Part shown: in pieces, positions 37,080-45,519 of the stretch
Numbering within the stretch: the first letter of the stretch is position 1
Layout: every line of letters begins with the position of its first letter
Assembly (NCBI GenBank): GCA_936908745.1
Contig: CAKZFX010000013.1
Span: 1 to 64,000, forward strand
Origin: an uncultured Chitinophagaceae bacterium
Lineage (GTDB): Bacteria; Bacteroidota; Bacteroidia; Chitinophagales; Chitinophagaceae
Direction: 5' to 3'
DNA: 64,000 bases
The notes under the pieces: generated by a model
Told to the model about the DNA's origin: nothing
The model's input: only the letters and a program-made list of their open reading frames with translations
Database searches by the model: none
Translations under genes and position numbers: made by a program

Positions 37080-37838
37080 ATGAGTTCTCCCGCAAAAAAA
37101 TTTATTCAAAAAAGAAACCAACAATTTGCTCTTACCCTGGAAAGGGTTAACTATATTTTCACTTATATACATTTTTGCCATAATGCCCTTATTGCCGACC
37201 AGGTTAAGTATAGTCGCCAATGGGTAAAAGATAATACGTCAGATAAAGATAAATTTGAAAATTTCTTAAAAAAGAAGCTGGTACATGACTATCTAAAAAA
37301 GCATAAAAAGAAATTTCCGCCAAAATCGGCAATTGAGGACATACTTTTTGAATGTGAGCCGGAAATGCCATACCAGTATTACGATCAACTGTCGCAAAAA
37401 AATAAAGAGGCAAATGATAGAATTGATATAAAGATCAATCGTATTGGGCTGCAAAACATTTGGAAAAATATAGATGACCAAGATATATACTTGGCAGTTG
37501 AATGTAAAATATTATCCAAACTGGCCGATAACGCACAGTATCTGACGGATATTCAAAAATTTTGTGATAGAGAGCATCAGTATTTCAGACTGCCGATTGA
37601 AGGAATGCTTGCATTTAAAGAAAATAAGAATATTAGGGCCTCAGAATTTACCGTCGACTTAAATAAACGTTTGACAGCAAGCCAAACCATCACTACTAAA
37701 CAGTTTTTAACAGCAAGTGAAATATCTTCCTTCCAGGATAACTACTACCACTCCAGTCAGCTAAGAAATTTTGGCAACAAGAAAGAGTTTACTGTTTGTC
37801 ATTTATATTTGGACTACTCCGGTGTAATGACGGCCTGA
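37080..37838 (+). CDS. PD-(D/E)XK-like nuclease partner of the methylase
   Basis: This protein of 252 residues begins at the base after the methylase stop, so the two are surely co-translated. Residues about 115-145 read like a PD-(D/E)XK core: an Asp in DRIDIKIN, then IYLAVECKIL, the E-x-K pair on a beta strand. The remaining sequence is helical and basic and is not recognised. It could be the restriction subunit. The nuclease call rests on this single motif and on the neighbour. Confidence 0.55.
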   Translation: MSSPAKKFIQKRNQQFALTLERVNYIFTYIHFCHNALIADQVKYSRQWVKDNTSDKDKFENFLKKKLVHDYLKKHKKKFPPKSAIEDILFECEPEMPYQYYDQLSQKNKEANDRIDIKINRIGLQNIWKNIDDQDIYLAVECKILSKLADNAQYLTDIQKFCDREHQYFRLPIEGMLAFKENKNIRASEFTVDLNKRLTASQTITTKQFLTASEISSFQDNYYHSSQLRNFGNKKEFTVCHLYLDYSGVMTA

Positions 37839-37894
37839 TTCAGTGTCATTATTGTAGTATAGCATTCCTTTTATTTCCTAAAATATACCCATAT

Positions 37895-37993
37895 ATGTTA
37901 CGGATGATTAAGCGAAAACCATTAACCGATATACTCCCACTTGCATTACTTTTGATCCCGCTTGCATTGTTTTTTGCCTTTAAAACTTCGTAG
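37895..37993 (+). CDS. possible 32-residue single-span membrane peptide
   Basis: An ATG-started frame encodes a basic N-terminus (MLRMIKRKPLTD) and one hydrophobic span (ILPLALLLIPLALFFAF). The frame also opens upstream, overlapping the nuclease gene. It looks like a small membrane peptide, but nothing else supports it. Confidence 0.25.
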   Translation: MLRMIKRKPLTDILPLALLLIPLALFFAFKTS

Positions 37994-38028
37994 TGGCTAT
38001 AGATATTTACGGCCTTTAACCGAACCCT

Positions 38029-38045
38029 TTAAACAATTGGTTTAA
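38029..38045. promoter_or_regulatory. candidate operator ahead of the first small HTH gene
   Basis: TTAAAC (38029-38034) and GTTTAA (38040-38045) form a perfect 6-bp inverted repeat with a 5-base spacer, ending 5 bases before the ATG at 38051. It could be an autoregulatory site. Confidence 0.3.
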
Positions 38046-38050
38046 CCACT

Positions 38051-38257
38051 ATGAAATCCTCTGAACCAAAACCCAAAATAAAGCACTACTCTGCTAAACA
38101 GTTAGCTTTTTTCTACTTAGTCTGTAAACCCACCTTTCAAAGATGGGTTGAACCTTACCAGGAACAGATTGGAAAACGTAACGGACATTACTATACGTCT
38201 GCACAGGTGGAAATCATTTTCCAGAAGTTAGGAATCCCGCCATTGCTCAAGAACTAA
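38051..38257 (+). CDS. small helix-turn-helix protein (copy 1)
   Basis: This protein of 68 residues has a MerR/excisionase-like helix-turn-helix pattern: YSAKQLAFFYLVCKPTFQRW, then GHYYTSAQVEIIFQKLGIP. It is a clear paralogue of the protein encoded at 38468-38674. Such small proteins at an element edge often act as excisionase or regulator. The inverted repeat just ahead of it may be its operator. Confidence 0.65.
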   Translation: MKSSEPKPKIKHYSAKQLAFFYLVCKPTFQRWVEPYQEQIGKRNGHYYTSAQVEIIFQKLGIPPLLKN

Positions 38258-38467
38258 TTACCTATCATTCCTGCTGAAAGTACTCTCTGTTTCCGCTGTA
38301 ATTCAAACGCAGTAAGGTTTCATGGGAAACGGCTTATCGTTACCTACCGCTACCAAATACAAATAGTAGCAAAGGAAGATACATCTTCAGCAACAAGCGG
38401 GACAGTATGTCATTGCTATATACAAATCTTTACATCGTCAAATCAAATTTCAATTAAAACCACCTTT

Positions 38468-38674
38468 ATGGAAACAACTCTATCCAAATTTCCTTTCCGG
38501 GCTTATACCGCCCTTGAACTCTCAAAGATTTATAAAGTGTGCAAGAAAACATTCATGCGATGGCTGAAGCCTTTTGAAGAAGCCATTGGTGAAAGACAAG
38601 GCCGCTATTATAATATCAACCAGGTAAGACTGATAATTGAAAAATTAGGAACACCAGAAGGTTATGCAGATTAA
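38468..38674 (+). CDS. small helix-turn-helix protein (copy 2)
   Basis: This protein of 68 residues matches the upstream copy along its length: YTALELSKIYKVCKKTFMRW and GRYYNINQVRLIIEKLGTP. Key shared residues are the VCK-TF-RW core and YY...QV...I..KLG. The 210-base gap between the copies shows no gene or clear repeat. A tandem pair suggests duplication followed by divergence, perhaps regulator and excisionase. Confidence 0.65.
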   Translation: METTLSKFPFRAYTALELSKIYKVCKKTFMRWLKPFEEAIGERQGRYYNINQVRLIIEKLGTPEGYAD

Positions 38675-38814
38675 TAGCAGTGACTTACCGGTAAATATTT
38701 GCCATCATCGGGAAATGTTTGGCCTTACCGGTACTTATCATCTCCAAACTATGAAAGCAGTTGTTTTATCCACTACATCTTTGTGTAGGAATTAAAACAA
38801 ATAACGAGGGAACT

Positions 38815-39003
38815 ATGGACAAACAATTTGAAACAGGTCAATCCACTTCCAGCAACATCTTTCTAACCGGTACAATTCTTTTGGCCAATCTTGATTTTAA
38901 CGGCTTACTGGATTATGGCTTCCGCACTTTGATTGGCGGTGTAATCTGGATAGGTTGCAAGCTGACGATGGATTATATCGAAAGAAAAAGAAAGAAACCA
39001 TGA
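38815..39003 (+). CDS. small membrane protein, start of the structural-like set
   Basis: This protein of 62 residues has two hydrophobic stretches (IFLTGTILLANLDF and FRTLIGGVIWIGCKLTM) and a basic tail (ERKRKK). The ATG at 38815 is preferred to the earlier in-frame start at 38761. Its stop overlaps the next start as ATGA, a coupling mark. Holin-like in size and shape; function unknown. Confidence 0.55.
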   Translation: MDKQFETGQSTSSNIFLTGTILLANLDFNGLLDYGFRTLIGGVIWIGCKLTMDYIERKRKKP

Positions 39004-39482
39004 ACCATATCGGAAAGCTCCTGACAGTGGTTCTGGTTGGCGGTGGTGCAATTGCCGGTTACAGCTACTACCTGAAGATGAAAAAAACGGAAGCTGAACT
39101 GGAAATCATTCCCGCCGCTTCAATTCATTCAATGAATTGGGACGGAATCACGATAAGGCTTGACCTGCTCTTGAAAAACCCTACAAAAGGTAGCTTTTCA
39201 ATAAAGTTCCCCTTTGTTAAACTGACTTTCAAAAATACACTGGTCGGCAGTTCAACAGTGACGAATAAGGATATAAAGATTCCGGCTTATGGAGAAGCAA
39301 AGATTAATAAGCTATTAATAAATATTCCGATACTCAGCATTTTTTCTGTATCGTCCTCCATATTAAAAGCGATACAGAGTAAAGAACCGGTGATGATAAC
39401 CGCAACCCTGATAACAACAATTGACTTGGGATTAACGACAATTCCGTTTGAAGAAAGCCACGAAGTCACTTTGAAGAAATAA
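39000..39482 (+). CDS. membrane-anchored LEA14-like protein
   Basis: This protein of 160 residues has an N-terminal membrane anchor (LLTVVLVGGGAIAGYSYYL) and a beta-sandwich domain resembling LEA type 2 (late embryogenesis abundant, LEA14) proteins, with the pattern IRLDLLLKNPTKGSFSIKFPFVKLTF. The ATG at 39000 overlaps the previous stop by 4 bases and its own stop overlaps the next start by 1 base. Role unknown. Confidence 0.6.
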   Translation: MNHIGKLLTVVLVGGGAIAGYSYYLKMKKTEAELEIIPAASIHSMNWDGITIRLDLLLKNPTKGSFSIKFPFVKLTFKNTLVGSSTVTNKDIKIPAYGEAKINKLLINIPILSIFSVSSSILKAIQSKEPVMITATLITTIDLGLTTIPFEESHEVTLKK

Positions 39483-41326
39483 TGGAAGCAAGAAAGAAAA
39501 GAAATATTAAAAACGGGTTTGAATATGACAGCCTTTTCCCTCAGGCGGAGAAGGATAATAAAACCATCCGGCGCAATGCGAATGTTTATCACACGGTTTC
39601 CTTTATCCCGAAAGTGGTACAGGAAACACTCGGACAGACGATGGGGATTGCACAACGATTAAAATCAGATTCGATCTATGACACTTGTAAAAACATCTGG
39701 CATTTTGTTTACGAACATATCAATTATAAAAAAGATGAGGAAGGTTACGAACAGATAAGAAGTCCGGCAAGAGCCTGGCACGACAGACAGCAGGGGGTAG
39801 ATTGCGATTGTTACTCGGTGTTTATATCCAGCATCCTTACAAACCTGGGTATTCCGCATATCCTGCGAATCACCAAATATCACCGGGATTATTTTCAGCA
39901 TATCTACCCAGTCGTGCTAAATGGCAACAAGACCATTACGATTGATTGTGTAACGGACAAATTTGATTATGAAGTTCCTTACTCTGAAAAAAAAGATTAT
40001 CCTATGGATTTACAATATCTCAACGGCTTTGATGGTGACGGTATGGAAGAACTTGGCAAGCTATTAAAAAAGAATATAGCCAAAGGCAAAACACAGCCTC
40101 TAAAAACAGCGATTACTCCAAAGCTTTCTAAAAAGGCTATGAAGAAAGCCGCTAAATCCAACCCTGCAACCCCTGCTGCTGCCAGTTCTTCTGTACCTAC
40201 CATCACACCTGTACCAACTCCGCCTAAAAAGAAAAAAGGAGTTTTTAAAAAGGTGTTGAATGTAGTCAATAAAGTAAACCCCGCTACGGTGTTATTAAGA
40301 AATGGTGTTCTCGCTGCCATGAAGCTCAATATAAAAAATGTGGCGAAAAGATTACGCTGGAGTTATTTGAATCCCCAGCAAGCAGAAGCAAAAGGTCTTG
40401 ATCCGATAAAGTTTCAGAAGCTCGTGGCGACACGGCAGAAGTTGGAGAATATATTTTACGGCGCTGGCGGCAAACCTGATAACCTGCGTAAAGCTATCTT
40501 AGGCGGTAAGGGAAATAAAGATAAAGCAGTAAGCGGTCTTGGTATTTTGCCAATGATGGATGCTGCTTATATGAATGAGCATATAGCATTGGAGCAATTA
40601 CTCGGTCCTGACATCTATTATTCAGAGAATGTAGAAGGCATGGACGGTTTCCGGGGTTTTGGTGAATTAGGTGAACCAGTTACTCTTGCAACAGTTGGTG
40701 CAGCGATGGGTGTTATTGCCGGTATTGTAGCGGCTCTTAAACAAATTGGTGATGTATTCAAAAAGAAAGGCGTACGTGGTTCAGACGATTTTGATGAAGC
40801 AAAAACTGATGCTGCCGAAAACAATGTAAGTGTTCCGGCAAATAGTTCCACTACACCTGTTCCCTCAGTTGCAACTAATCCAATTATACCTAATAATACA
40901 GGGGCACAAAGTTTTGAACCATCCAACTCAAGCTCTGAATATAATAGCACGGATGCCAATAATGCAATGGTGAAGACAGTAGAAAATTCTTCACCTGCGA
41001 CCATTAGCAAGGAAGTAGTAATGACAGACGAAATAAGTGAGGAAAAGCCAACCAAAACACCCACAACAAATGCCAACGATACTACCTCACCTGATAAAGA
41101 AAGTTTTTGGGATAAGAATAAAAAATGGCTTAAACCTGTTGCAATTGGCCTGGGCGGATTAACCATTATTGCAATCGGATATAAATTATCACAAGGGTCA
41201 AAAGCTCAAAACAAATCCTCGCCTAAATCAAGTGGTTTGTCAGGTGTGCCCAGTAAAAAGAAAAAAAGAAAGAACCATCACCGAAAATCCAATCATCATC
41301 ATAAAAAGGCAGTTGCACTGCTATAA
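39482..41326 (+). CDS. transglutaminase-like protein with C-terminal membrane anchor
   Basis: This protein of 614 residues has a transglutaminase-like papain-fold domain at about residues 30-180: the Cys in GVDCDCYSVFISSIL, His in YFQHIYPVV and Asp in TIDCVTDKFD. A Lys/Pro-rich linker (PTPPKKKKGVFKKV), a helical middle part, a Thr/Asn/Ser-rich stretch and one membrane span near the C-terminus (VAIGLGGLTIIAIGY) follow, ending in a basic His-rich tail. The fold can cross-link or cleave amide bonds; here it may process element proteins or cell-wall peptides. Its size and anchor suggest a structural or envelope role. Confidence 0.7.
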   Translation: MEARKKRNIKNGFEYDSLFPQAEKDNKTIRRNANVYHTVSFIPKVVQETLGQTMGIAQRLKSDSIYDTCKNIWHFVYEHINYKKDEEGYEQIRSPARAWHDRQQGVDCDCYSVFISSILTNLGIPHILRITKYHRDYFQHIYPVVLNGNKTITIDCVTDKFDYEVPYSEKKDYPMDLQYLNGFDGDGMEELGKLLKKNIAKGKTQPLKTAITPKLSKKAMKKAAKSNPATPAAASSSVPTITPVPTPPKKKKGVFKKVLNVVNKVNPATVLLRNGVLAAMKLNIKNVAKRLRWSYLNPQQAEAKGLDPIKFQKLVATRQKLENIFYGAGGKPDNLRKAILGGKGNKDKAVSGLGILPMMDAAYMNEHIALEQLLGPDIYYSENVEGMDGFRGFGELGEPVTLATVGAAMGVIAGIVAALKQIGDVFKKKGVRGSDDFDEAKTDAAENNVSVPANSSTTPVPSVATNPIIPNNTGAQSFEPSNSSSEYNSTDANNAMVKTVENSSPATISKEVVMTDEISEEKPTKTPTTNANDTTSPDKESFWDKNKKWLKPVAIGLGGLTIIAIGYKLSQGSKAQNKSSPKSSGLSGVPSKKKKRKNHHRKSNHHHKKAVALL

Positions 41327-41354
41327 TCCTAAACTCTAAAAACATTTTAATACA

Positions 41355-41933
41355 ATGGCAAAAAAGAAAAACCGATACCAGAAGAAAGCCAATAAAAAGC
41401 ATTTCCTGTCTGGTATGAATGAAGGCTTGCCTACAAAGGGCAATGCAAAAAATACCGCACTCGAAACAGGTAAAGACATTCTCGTTGGTGTGCTTGGTGG
41501 TGGGTTGGTGGGTGCAGTAATTGGTAAACCATCGCTTATGGTCGGTATTGTGACTACCGCAGCAGGCCATTATACCGGCAACAGGCTTGTGCAGTTATTA
41601 GGTATTGGTGTGATGGCTGCAAATGGATTTCAGAAAGCTGGCACAGTCAGCGGCCTGGAAGGTTTGGCAGGTGTTAAAGAGCGATTGCAAGCGTACAAAG
41701 AAAGCATGAGTGATAAACTATACCTGGACAAAATACTGAAGAAAAAAGGCACTACTAACGGTGTAGGTGAACTGCAATACTTTACTTATCCTGATACCAT
41801 GAACGGGAATCTTGCGGCACTCGATGATATCGAACAACAAATCGCAGAAAGTGCGATGCAATTCAGAGGTCAGATGACTGGTGACGAAGATTTCCAGGTG
41901 GGAATCGTTGAACTCGAAGACAAACTATACTAA
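41355..41933 (+). CDS. membrane protein of unknown function
   Basis: This protein of 192 residues has a Lys-rich start (AKKKNRYQKKANKK), then two adjacent glycine-rich hydrophobic segments (ILVGVLGGGLVGAVIG and LMVGIVTTAAGHYTG, LLGIGVMAANGF). The C-terminal 70 residues are acidic and helical. No domain is recognised. The arrangement suits a protein buried in a membrane, possibly a virion membrane. Confidence 0.55.
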   Translation: MAKKKNRYQKKANKKHFLSGMNEGLPTKGNAKNTALETGKDILVGVLGGGLVGAVIGKPSLMVGIVTTAAGHYTGNRLVQLLGIGVMAANGFQKAGTVSGLEGLAGVKERLQAYKESMSDKLYLDKILKKKGTTNGVGELQYFTYPDTMNGNLAALDDIEQQIAESAMQFRGQMTGDEDFQVGIVELEDKLY

Positions 41934-41999
41934 GTAATTTCATTTTACAATTTCATTCAAACACAAACAAATTCAATAATTCATAAACTTTAGAAAACT

Positions 42000-42719
42000 A
42001 TGTTAGGCTTACTTGACGGAATTGAGGAATACAATAATGCCGGTGCCCTGGTTGGCATTGAAGGTATTGATGACAACGAATTGCTCGGCGCACTTCGCCG
42101 GATGAATCCTATCAAACGACAAAGAACGGTAAACAAGCTGGCTAATACCGGGGCTACCAGCCGGGGCAGCCGTGCTGAAATGGAAAAACATTTCGGCGAA
42201 TTACCGGCACATATCAAAGAAGGGCTTGCAAATGGTTCGCTCCGGTTAGCGGATGCTACTATTTACTCTATCAAACCTGCTACCTCAAAAACAATTAAGC
42301 TATTTGAAACGCAGGATGATAAGGAAATTGGTCTGCGTAATATTTCCAATGCGAAGCTGCCCAAGAACCAGGCATTTCTTGTCAGTGGTATTTACTTGCT
42401 GGCTGGCGTTTCTGCTGATGGCACAAAGGACAAAATCATTGCAACAGAATACAAGGGCCTGGAAACCTTTAACACGATTGCCAATGGAGAATTTAACCTG
42501 AAATGCAACAAAAAAGCAATCGTACCGGAAACATCCAACGCAGTTTTTAAAACCGCAGCTTACCACCAGGTTCCTATTGGCTATTATAAACTATCTAATC
42601 CCCGCCTGATAGAAGACGACCTGCTGATTGAAATGTCTATTGAACTCGGTTCAATGGATGGGATTGCAGCAAACACATACATATTTGTCGGGCTGCACGG
42701 TACAATCACTACGCCATAA
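42000..42719 (+). CDS. beta-rich protein, candidate capsid protein
   Basis: This protein of 239 residues has about 80 residues of helix and then mostly beta strands (ATIYSIKPATSKTIKLFE, KNQAFLVSGIYLLAGVS, DLLIEMSIELGS, NTYIFVGLHGTI). There is no signal peptide or membrane span. Its position amid membrane proteins and next to an endolysin suggests a structural role, and its size is near that of small jelly-roll capsid proteins. I recognise no family, so this is inference from composition and context. Confidence 0.45.
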   Translation: MLGLLDGIEEYNNAGALVGIEGIDDNELLGALRRMNPIKRQRTVNKLANTGATSRGSRAEMEKHFGELPAHIKEGLANGSLRLADATIYSIKPATSKTIKLFETQDDKEIGLRNISNAKLPKNQAFLVSGIYLLAGVSADGTKDKIIATEYKGLETFNTIANGEFNLKCNKKAIVPETSNAVFKTAAYHQVPIGYYKLSNPRLIEDDLLIEMSIELGSMDGIAANTYIFVGLHGTITTP

Positions 42720-42734
42720 TTAACCGTGCGAGGC

Positions 42735-43262
42735 ATGTATAAGTGGGCTGCCCTCGCAGCAGCCCTGCTTTTCCCAGCAGTTCTTATAGCTGCTACCAGC
42801 AGAAGAAAGCAAAGCAGTTCAGCAGTTAAAAATCTACGGGCATTCCTGCTGATGATACAGTACAGTGAAGGAACGATTGGAAACAATGCTTACCGGATGC
42901 TCTATGGCTTTGGTTTGTTCAATGATTATTCAAAGCATCCAAATATAGCAGTAACCAAATGGGGCATCACCAGCACTGCCGCCGGAGCGTATGGATTTTT
43001 ATATCGTGTTTGGCAGGAAATTCAATCCGCACTCGGATTACCTGACTTCAGCCCGGCATCGCAGGATAGAGGAGCTATTGAACTGATAAGAAGAAAAGAA
43101 GCCATACCGGAAGTGTTAGAGGGAAGAATTGTTACAGCGATTTATAAATGCAGAAAGGTATGGGCTTCTTTTCCCGGTGCTGGTTATGGACAAGGAGAAA
43201 GACCATTACAAAACCTGCTTCAGTTTTATGTACAAGCAGGAGGAACACTTCAACATGAATAA
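42735..43262 (+). CDS. membrane-anchored lambda R-like lytic transglycosylase, GH104
   Basis: This protein of about 175 residues combines an N-terminal membrane span (AALAAALLFPAVLIAA) with a domain resembling bacteriophage lambda endolysin R. Shared features are YSEGT with the catalytic Glu near residue 45, FNDYSKHP, STAAGAYGF, LPDFSPASQD and WASFPGAGYGQ. Lambda R cuts the glycan strand of peptidoglycan and leaves a 1,6-anhydro end. The membrane anchor recalls SAR endolysins or a virion-bound enzyme. A GTG start at 42726 would add three residues. The stop overlaps the next gene. Confidence 0.82.
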   Translation: MYKWAALAAALLFPAVLIAATSRRKQSSSAVKNLRAFLLMIQYSEGTIGNNAYRMLYGFGLFNDYSKHPNIAVTKWGITSTAAGAYGFLYRVWQEIQSALGLPDFSPASQDRGAIELIRRKEAIPEVLEGRIVTAIYKCRKVWASFPGAGYGQGERPLQNLLQFYVQAGGTLQHE

Positions 43263-43653
43263 AACAAACATGGGCAAGAGAGTTAAAAAGAGATTTGACA
43301 TCAGCGTAACAGACGCCGATACGGTTCACTCCAAAACATTTGACCTTGACAAAAATATTATTGCGCTGCATGGGATATTATTTACGGCTGACAGAGACGA
43401 TCTATTATATTATCGTGGTACTGGTAAAGTAGAGATCAACCGGCAGGAGATTTTTCCGGAAGGTTATGAATGCAAACTGGTGATGACAGGACTGAATGTT
43501 TCTCCCAACGACCGCTACTATCACCTCGGCGGCATGTTGCCTGGTAATGGTAAGTTCAAAGTTGAGTATAAGGATAACCTGGAGGAACGGCTGCTATTTT
43601 CACCTTACCGTGTTTCAGTTTACCTCGATTGTGAAATAAACGAACAGGCATGA
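43255..43653 (+). CDS. small beta-rich protein 1, structural candidate
   Basis: This protein of 132 residues is predicted to be almost all beta strand (IIALHGILFTADR, ECKLVMTGLNVSP, YRVSVYLDCEIN). The ATG at 43255 overlaps the endolysin stop, and the stop overlaps the next start as ATGA. The frame is open to 43129, but that would lie inside the endolysin gene. It may be a single jelly-roll capsid or spike protein. No family is recognised. Confidence 0.55.
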   Translation: MNKTNMGKRVKKRFDISVTDADTVHSKTFDLDKNIIALHGILFTADRDDLLYYRGTGKVEINRQEIFPEGYECKLVMTGLNVSPNDRYYHLGGMLPGNGKFKVEYKDNLEERLLFSPYRVSVYLDCEINEQA

Positions 43654-44171
43654 TACGGGAAGAAGTAATTGTATACTCGGAGCAAATAAACAGATCTGGA
43701 GAAACAAAATATTTTCAGATTGCCCTGCCTTCCGATACCAAAAATATAATTGGTATTGAAGCCTCAGCTTTAAGGAAGGCCAGCGGAGCTACTTCGAGCG
43801 ATCTATTTTTTTACTTCGGCTTTGGAGGTGCACCTGCTATTGTACCGGTAGCGGAAATAGATACGCCATTTAAAATACGGGTGGCTGAAACAATTGGAAG
43901 GCTCACCCTTTCCACACCGGATGCAACGGGCATTTTTTACCAGGATGATATACGGCAAAAAGATATTAGTTCGAAATACGCTGACTTCACACAATATATC
44001 GCCGTATTTGACCAATGGTCACATAACAGCAAGCGGCATGAAGAAAGCATACTGGTAACAAATTGTTCCGGTTTAATAGAAGGGCATTTTAAAGATACTT
44101 GGGGTGCTTTATTCAACTACCATGTAACATATCAACTCAATATCTATATCTGGATTGAAAAACATTCTTGA
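43650..44171 (+). CDS. small beta-rich protein 2, structural candidate
   Basis: This protein of 173 residues is rich in beta strands and ends with alternating aromatic and hydrophobic residues (LFNYHVTYQLNIYIWIEKHS), similar to the close of the preceding protein (VSVYLDCEIN). Translation is coupled through ATGA to the gene before it. The short gap (3 bases) to the next gene shows tight packing. Capsid or spike role is inferred. Confidence 0.55.
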   Translation: MIREEVIVYSEQINRSGETKYFQIALPSDTKNIIGIEASALRKASGATSSDLFFYFGFGGAPAIVPVAEIDTPFKIRVAETIGRLTLSTPDATGIFYQDDIRQKDISSKYADFTQYIAVFDQWSHNSKRHEESILVTNCSGLIEGHFKDTWGALFNYHVTYQLNIYIWIEKHS

Positions 44172-44174
44172 ACC

Positions 44175-44507
44175 ATGACCACAGGATTTGCAATTGACTA
44201 TATACCAAAACGGATGTGCGAACTCGGTTACGGTGACCGCTATATTGTCCGTTACCGTCACCTGGTATTGCAACCAAGAGAAACAAGAAAGATAGATGCT
44301 GCGGGTCAATTGCTACTGCTGGTAGATCCCTGCGGCGATATAAGGGTAGAAAGTATCGCCGGTATGTACGACCAAAGCGAGGACCAGGTAAATGAGTTTT
44401 CTTACGAACACCGGGGAGAAACGGTAGTGACCAATCAATCCATTTTTATCAGTCATGTTCGCTTTATTCAGGTGATTCCTCAAATATGTAAAAACACATG
44501 CCAGTAA
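44175..44507 (+). CDS. small beta-rich protein 3, structural candidate
   Basis: This protein of 110 residues has strand-like segments (RYIVRYRHLVLQPRETRK, QLLLLVDPCGDIRVE, SIFISHVRFIQVIPQ). It is the third of three neighbouring small beta-rich proteins whose genes overlap or nearly touch. Its stop overlaps the next start by 10 bases. No family is recognised. Confidence 0.5.
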   Translation: MTTGFAIDYIPKRMCELGYGDRYIVRYRHLVLQPRETRKIDAAGQLLLLVDPCGDIRVESIAGMYDQSEDQVNEFSYEHRGETVVTNQSIFISHVRFIQVIPQICKNTCQ

Positions 44508-45313
44508 CAAACGATAAATACGACCAGCTAAAAATTGATAAGCTCAAACATTTTTTGCAAGATATGGCGAGTAAAGGCTTTCCACGACCTTTTGAGATTT
44601 TTGTGGATTCGCTTAAAGTAGTGCCAAAGACAGAAGATCCCAAAGAGTTTGATAATTATGAATACTACATGAATGAGGATACAGAAAAAATCCGCATACT
44701 CATTTATAATTCCAATTTATCACCCCGTAATGACCAGTATTGTTTTTATGTTCAGCAAAATAAACCAGATAAACCGGTCAATGGGTTGGGCGACCTTGAT
44801 GGTATCATCCAGGAAAAACTGACGGCCCGTGACAGGGAGTATGAATTAAACCGGTTAAAAGAAGAACTGGAAGAAACAAAAAATCAATTGGAAGAATCAG
44901 AGGAGTACGCAGAAACACTCGAGAAACAATTACAGGAAGCCAGCAGCAATAAATATAAATTAGGCAAACTGAACCTGGTAGAATTAGGTGGTGCGGTACT
45001 TGAAAATCTTGCGGTAAAAAATTCTCCATTGCTCGATAAAATAGGATTAGGTGGATTACTTGCTGGCGGCAATCCTTCATTAGAAACCGAAGCAAAGAAT
45101 GAGGAAACTGAAGCGAGTTTTCAAAAGAAAGAAGCAGATAACAACACGTCGCTTAATCCTGAACACCTGCAATACATACCAGTATTACAACAATTAGATG
45201 CTGCATTTGAAAAGCCGCAATTGGAAATAGTAATGCAGGTGCTTGGTAAATTTTCTGAAGAACCGGCAACCCTGAATACTGTTGCTGAATTACTGAACAT
45301 TGAAATACCGTAA
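44498..45313 (+). CDS. coiled-coil protein of unknown function
   Basis: This protein of 271 residues has a compact N-terminal domain, a coiled coil at about residues 108-150 (ELNRLKEELEETKNQLEESE), and a helical C-terminus with Gly-rich segments (IGLGGLLAGG). It overlaps the previous gene by 10 bases. It might be an assembly or scaffolding protein; that is a guess from shape. Confidence 0.55.
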   Translation: MPVTNDKYDQLKIDKLKHFLQDMASKGFPRPFEIFVDSLKVVPKTEDPKEFDNYEYYMNEDTEKIRILIYNSNLSPRNDQYCFYVQQNKPDKPVNGLGDLDGIIQEKLTARDREYELNRLKEELEETKNQLEESEEYAETLEKQLQEASSNKYKLGKLNLVELGGAVLENLAVKNSPLLDKIGLGGLLAGGNPSLETEAKNEETEASFQKKEADNNTSLNPEHLQYIPVLQQLDAAFEKPQLEIVMQVLGKFSEEPATLNTVAELLNIEIP

Positions 45314-45317
45314 CCCT

Positions 45318-45500
45318 ATGGCAAAATATCAATACGAAATCTCTATTGAGGCGAAAACAGAGCCGGAGGCAAATAGCAAGATGACGGCACTGATAACCCT
45401 TGCAAGTAAACTTTCAGAAAAGGAACTAACCAAATTGGCGCATGTTATCAAACATGACCCGATAAAAACAGCACTCGCTAAGAAATACTTAGGCGTTTAA
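45318..45500 (+). CDS. small helical protein of unknown function
   Basis: This protein of 60 residues starts at the ATG at 45318 (an earlier in-frame start at 45300 overlaps the previous gene). It has one beta hairpin-like start (YQYEISIEAKTE) and two amphipathic helices (MTALITLASKLSEKELTKLAHVI). It lies 4 bases after the previous stop. Not recognised. Confidence 0.5.
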   Translation: MAKYQYEISIEAKTEPEANSKMTALITLASKLSEKELTKLAHVIKHDPIKTALAKKYLGV

Positions 45501-45519
45501 CAACAGTTACGATGCCCCT

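Noticed and set aside
33263..37838. A complete retron (RNA plus reverse transcriptase)
   Set aside because: None of the frames from 33 to 38 kb shows an RT signature such as YxDD; only the RNA-like layout remains.
40618..41166. Minus-strand frame of 182 residues opposite the transglutaminase-like gene
   Set aside because: Hydrophobic low-complexity shadow of the Thr/Ser-rich region; no independent support.
33000..42000. Left attachment site matching the tRNA-Leu 3' end
   Set aside because: I looked for the acceptor and T-arm sequence by eye on both strands and did not find a copy, so no left border is called.
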